From Thamnidium elegans (taxonomy: Eukaryota; Mucoromycota; Mucoromycetes; Mucorales; Mucoraceae): 64,000 nt of DNA. Below, piece by piece: positions 60,798 to 64,000 of the stretch. The position numbers and the translations under genes are program-made. The stretch covers positions 186,001 through 250,000 of the forward strand of contig JAIXMG010000023.1 of assembly GCA_025201345.1 (NCBI GenBank), written 5' to 3'. The notes beneath the pieces are model-generated. The model ran no database searches. It saw nothing but the letters and a program-made list of their open reading frames with translations, and was not told the origin of the DNA. The stretch's first letter is position 1. The number at the start of each line of letters is the position of its first letter.

Positions 60798-62416
60798 ATG
60801 AGTACTCGAACGACCGAACCAAGATTGCATGGCAGTTTATTTCACCAACGCAAACCTTCATTAACCACCATATGCCCATCACCCGACAAACGGCCCGAGA
60901 AGAGAAGAAACAGTAGTCAATATACAATAATTCGAACCAACAGTTATAAAACAACATGGCTTACAAAAATATTTGATATGCCCGTTATAAAACTTGTCGG
61001 TTGGACATATATTATAATCTGTTTTTGTCTTTCTACCATTCATCTTATAAGTTCATTCTCATTACTCGATCCCAACGGAGGTATTTTAAAAACATATACA
61101 CACACATTTATTTGCATATTACTAAAAAAAAATAATAATAATAAAGTGAGAGGTCCTAAAATAGATTGGGACAAGATATTATTAGAAAAACATCAATCAT
61201 GGTCTACGTTAGAAGAGATCTCACCAGAAATGAGATCTTCCAAAATGTTTAGTAAATCAGCAGCCAATAATGATTTTATACGTCCTTATTGGTTTACTGC
61301 CTCAATTAAACCAAGTAAAGATGCTTTAACGTTAAATACCGTATTAACCTTAAAAGATTGGGATTATCTAATCCAATTAGCTGAACTATACGAAGGTAAA
61401 ACCCCCCTTTTCTTAATATAAATATATATACTTACACACACAAAATATAGGTCCAATTTCAGCTGCTTTATTATTACCTTCCACCCAAAACCTTAATAAC
61501 GAAATATCAATTCAACAGCTGACAGATATCCGAAATGATTACGAAACCACTGTAGCCTTACGAAGACATGTCGATATCCACCTTATTCTTCAACCAGGAG
61601 GATTGACCGAAGAAGGCGCCACCATCGCCACAGGAAGTTACCAAGAATCTCGTAACTTGGCTCGTCTCTTCAGTCGTACAGAATTTGTAGCTCTGGTACC
61701 TGTCGCCACCTTATGGATGACGGATATCATGGACTCTATCAAAAAGTACCACGACATCTTACGTTCGGGCGATTTACTCATCCTTCCCACCTTTGGTTTC
61801 CCTAACTACGAAGGCGTCGAAACCGACCTGTGGCCAATTGATAAACAATCCATTATCGAATGGGTAGAAGAAGGACAATTGGGATTACTAGATTACAATT
61901 ACGAATTAAATAATGGTCCCAGTTCCTACGGAACATGGAAAGACGCCAAAGATCCTTATCTTGTACCAACTTACGATTTCAATTATGGCCCCATCTTTAT
62001 CTCTACACGATTAAATCATCCTTGGTGTGAAGAAAGATTTGAAGACCATGTACCGTCTTGTATCTATACAAAGTACCTTGCTGGTGCTAAATTATGGGTG
62101 ATGCCAAATGATTATGCTATCAGAACTGGGCAGGAACCTTCTGATACCTTGGAATCATTACAAGTAAGTTAACTTGAGATAAGAAAAAGAAAAAAGAATA
62201 ACATTTTTTTTTTTTAATGTGCAGCAAAAGAGAAATCAAAATAAAATTGCAAGAAAATATCGTATAGAACAATGTGTATTCTATGCAAGACAATTTGATC
62301 AGTACGGTATATTTGATACAGAGAAAGCAGACCATGTTAAACAAGAGTGTTCATTAGCATTATTAAGTTTACAAAAGCAAAAGATGATATCAAATATTCT
62401 TGACCAAGAAAACTAA
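60798..62416 (+). CDS. GT49/LARGE-like glycosyltransferase
   Basis: Four exons: 60798-61080, 61147-61395, 61451-62163, 62225-62416 (478 aa). Type II Golgi-type membrane protein: a basic cytosolic head of about 65 residues, one anchor (LVGWTYIIICFCLSTIHLIS), then a lumenal domain of the glycosyltransferase-49 family (relatives of LARGE and B4GAT1). Family marks are DWDYLIQLAELYEGPISAAL, HVDIHLILQPG, SYQESRNLARLFSRTEFVAL, YDFNYGPIFISTRLNHPWCE and YTKYLAGAKLWVMPNDYAIR. The DxD metal site expected after NLARLFSRTEFVA is VPVAT instead, so activity cannot be assumed. Acceptor and sugar are unknown. Confidence 0.83.
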
Positions 62417-62702
62417 AAAAAAAAAAAAAAAAAAAAAAAAAATGATTTTATCCCCTTATATATTATGTACATATATTTACTCAATAAGCAAATACCCTAT
62501 CTTTATCCCAAATGAATAAAAAAAAATATACTTTTTTTTTTTCTTTTTTTTTTAGACTAGAGGTTTTATCCAATCAATGAAGCTCATCTTCATTACACAC
62601 AATGACTTTTTTATTTTTAAAAAAAGTGAAATTTTTTTATTCTCGCTCTTTTTTTTTCCCCTTCTCTTACCCCCTCCCCTCTCTTTAAAAAAAAAAAGAA
62701 AA

Positions 62703-63268
62703 ATGTCTGCACCAGCCCAAACTGCAGCAACAAAGACTGTATTCCGTAAATTTATGGACTCACCCGCTGGTCCCAAAACCGTTCACTTTTGGGCACCTGC
62801 CATGAAATGGGTAAACAACAAAAAACAACAACAACAAAAGTACTTTCTAAACTTTTTTTTTTTTTTTTATAGTGTTTGGTATTTGCTGGTATTGGAGATA
62901 TGCAACGTCCTGCTGAAAAGTTAAGTGTTAGTCAAAACGTTTGTAAGTATCTTAACACAGAGAAGAACAAATTTTTTTTTTCCAAGTAACAATTTTATAT
63001 TTAGCCTTGATGTTGACTGGTCTTATTTGGTCCCGTTATTCCATGGTTATTATTCCCAAAAATTATTCTTTATTAGCTGTGAATATGTTTATTTTCGGTA
63101 CTAGTTCAATTCAATGTGGTCGTATTTGGAAGTAAGTCTTTTGTAAAAAAAAAAGAAAAAAAGAAAAAAAAAAGAAAGGGAAAGGATAAAAGAGTTAAAT
63201 AAATATATTGTAGATATCGTCAATCTGAGGAATTCAAGCTCAAGCAATTAGAAAATAAGGAAAAATAA
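62703..63268 (+). CDS. Mitochondrial pyruvate carrier subunit (MPC2 type)
   Basis: Four exons: 62703-62810, 62873-62942, 63005-63131, 63214-63268 (119 aa). Subunit of the inner-membrane carrier that brings pyruvate into mitochondria. Marks are FMDSPAGPKTVHFWAPAMKW, CLVFAGIGDMQRPAEKLSVS, VSLMLTGLIWSRYSMVIIPK and NYSLLAVNMFIFGTSSIQCG, giving three membrane helices. The order and QRPAEKLS box fit MPC2/3 better than MPC1. The C-terminus is short and basic. Introns are 62 to 82 bp with A/T runs. An MPC partner is needed elsewhere in the genome. Confidence 0.92.
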
Positions 63269-63591
63269 AGAGAGAAAGACAAAAAAAAATTTTGTACACA
63301 TAAACCCGACTTTTACCGTACCTTATATTTTTCTTTTTTTTTAAAAAAAAAAAAAAAAAGATATACAGTACTTTATTTGTTATAAATAATGCAGTTTTTT
63401 TTTTTTTCTATTTACTAGATATCAGGATAATTACAATTTTTTTCTTTTTTTTTACGCAAGCGAATAATCCAACCACGGCTTTCTCCCCCCAAAAAAAAAA
63501 GCAAAAAATATTTACCCCATTATATTTTATTTACACTTTCTTAAAAATATATATATATATATCCAGCAATAAAAAAAAAATTTCGAGTAAA
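63269..63591. other. Convergent 3' spacer
   Basis: 3' flanks of the MPC gene and the partial right-edge gene. T8A17 switch at about 63337-63359, an ATATAT run near 63548 and short A runs. No coding frame. Confidence 0.45.
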
Positions 63592-64000
63592 TCACCAAGA
63601 AGTATTCGATTCACCATCACTATCTTTTCTTTCTCTAATCTCAACAAACATAGATTCAGAAGGATGAGCTACTTCATTATCACCATCAGGAGAATAGACA
63701 TCTTTCTGTAGACTCGACTCACTATCACTATCATCATCCTCCTCCAACCGAATAATATCTTCATGTAACATATCTTCTTCAAACTGAATTAACGAACTGT
63801 GCTGCAATCCATTCATGGACGGTTCAGGGCTCGGTCCACTTCCCATATGAATCAAATAAGCATCTTCAAACGAAACCGATGAATTTCTATCCAGAAAAGA
63901 TTTATTATTGACAGACGAAGGTGATGGTACACCAGCGTTCATAGCCGCATTAGCACTAGACGAGAGCCATTTTAGACTAGTTGCTGCTGGACTGTTACTG
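63592..64000 (-). CDS. C-terminus of an unknown acidic, serine-rich protein (cut)
   Basis: Frame is open from the right edge to TAA at 63592, so only the last 135 or so residues are seen. It reads SPAATSLKWLSSSANAAMNA, then DAYLIHMGSGPSPEPSMNGL, QFEEDMLHEDIIRLEEDDDS and ends KDSDGESNTSW. High Ser, Asp and Glu content suggests a disordered, perhaps phosphorylated tail. Nothing in it points to one family. Confidence 0.6.
   Translation of the reverse strand, partial: SNSPAATSLKWLSSSANAAMNAGVPSPSSVNNKSFLDRNSSVSFEDAYLIHMGSGPSPEPSMNGLQHSSLIQFEEDMLHEDIIRLEEDDDSDSESSLQKDVYSPDGDNEVAHPSESMFVEIRERKDSDGESNTSW

Overview
The window is nuclear DNA of a fungus, most likely an early-diverging one of the Mucorales type. 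The reasons are AT-rich DNA, many short GT-AG introns (about 50-90 bp), pyrimidine-rich leaders before start codons, very long A or T runs in introns and spacers, and a typical fungal gene set (VTC1, velvet and WOPR regulators, Alg14, Lcb2, a Ypr097w-like PX protein). The species call is inference. Exon joins below were worked out by hand from splice signals and reading phase; where all exons are given, the coding lengths sum to multiples of three.

1-14 kb is dense with housekeeping genes: a NIPA-type magnesium transporter (cut by the left edge), GRASP, an HTH+SANT protein, a PX/DUF3818 protein, an SRPK kinase, a Sip5-like zinc protein, VTC1, ALG14 and LCB2. Neighbouring genes often converge with under 100-200 bp between stops (HTH/PX, VTC1/ALG14) or diverge from a shared promoter (GRASP/HTH, SRPK/Sip5). 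14.7-18.1 kb is a decayed island: a broken DnaJ gene, transposase-like and unknown ORF fragments, a possible small inverted-repeat element and a strict 23-bp repeat array. 18.5-33.3 kb is dense again: a DDX42-like RNA helicase, a CNH-domain protein, a LACTB2-like hydrolase, a PA-TM-RING ubiquitin ligase, an SLC33A1-type acetyl-CoA transporter, a 3-hydroxyacyl-CoA dehydrogenase, a DUF89/ARMT1 phosphatase and an unknown protein.

33.3-42.9 kb is poor in genes. It holds one sulfotransferase-like gene plus coding fossils and hairpins. 42.9-45.5 kb carries a tandem pair of HPP-family membrane proteins. 47.6-48.9 kb is a velvet regulator. 49.7-52.2 kb is a near-identical inverted duplication of about 1 kb arms around a 563-bp spacer, with broken unknown genes. 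52.7-63.3 kb has a HERP-like ubiquitin-domain membrane protein, a 3.3-kb gene-free stretch, a WOPR (Gti1/Pac2) regulator, a mitochondrial-looking unknown protein, a GT49/LARGE-like glycosyltransferase and a mitochondrial pyruvate carrier subunit. The right edge cuts an unknown acidic protein.

The genes do not form one pathway. Several touch the secretory and ER systems (GRASP, Alg14, Lcb2, SLC33A1, PA-TM-RING, HERP, GT49), others mitochondrial or peroxisomal metabolism (HADH, MPC), and two are developmental regulators (velvet, WOPR). The most notable observations are a fatty-acid oxidation enzyme with both a mitochondrial-type leader and a peroxisomal SKL end, the large inverted duplication, the 23-bp array 9 bp upstream of a transposase-like reading frame, and the HTH+SANT fusion.
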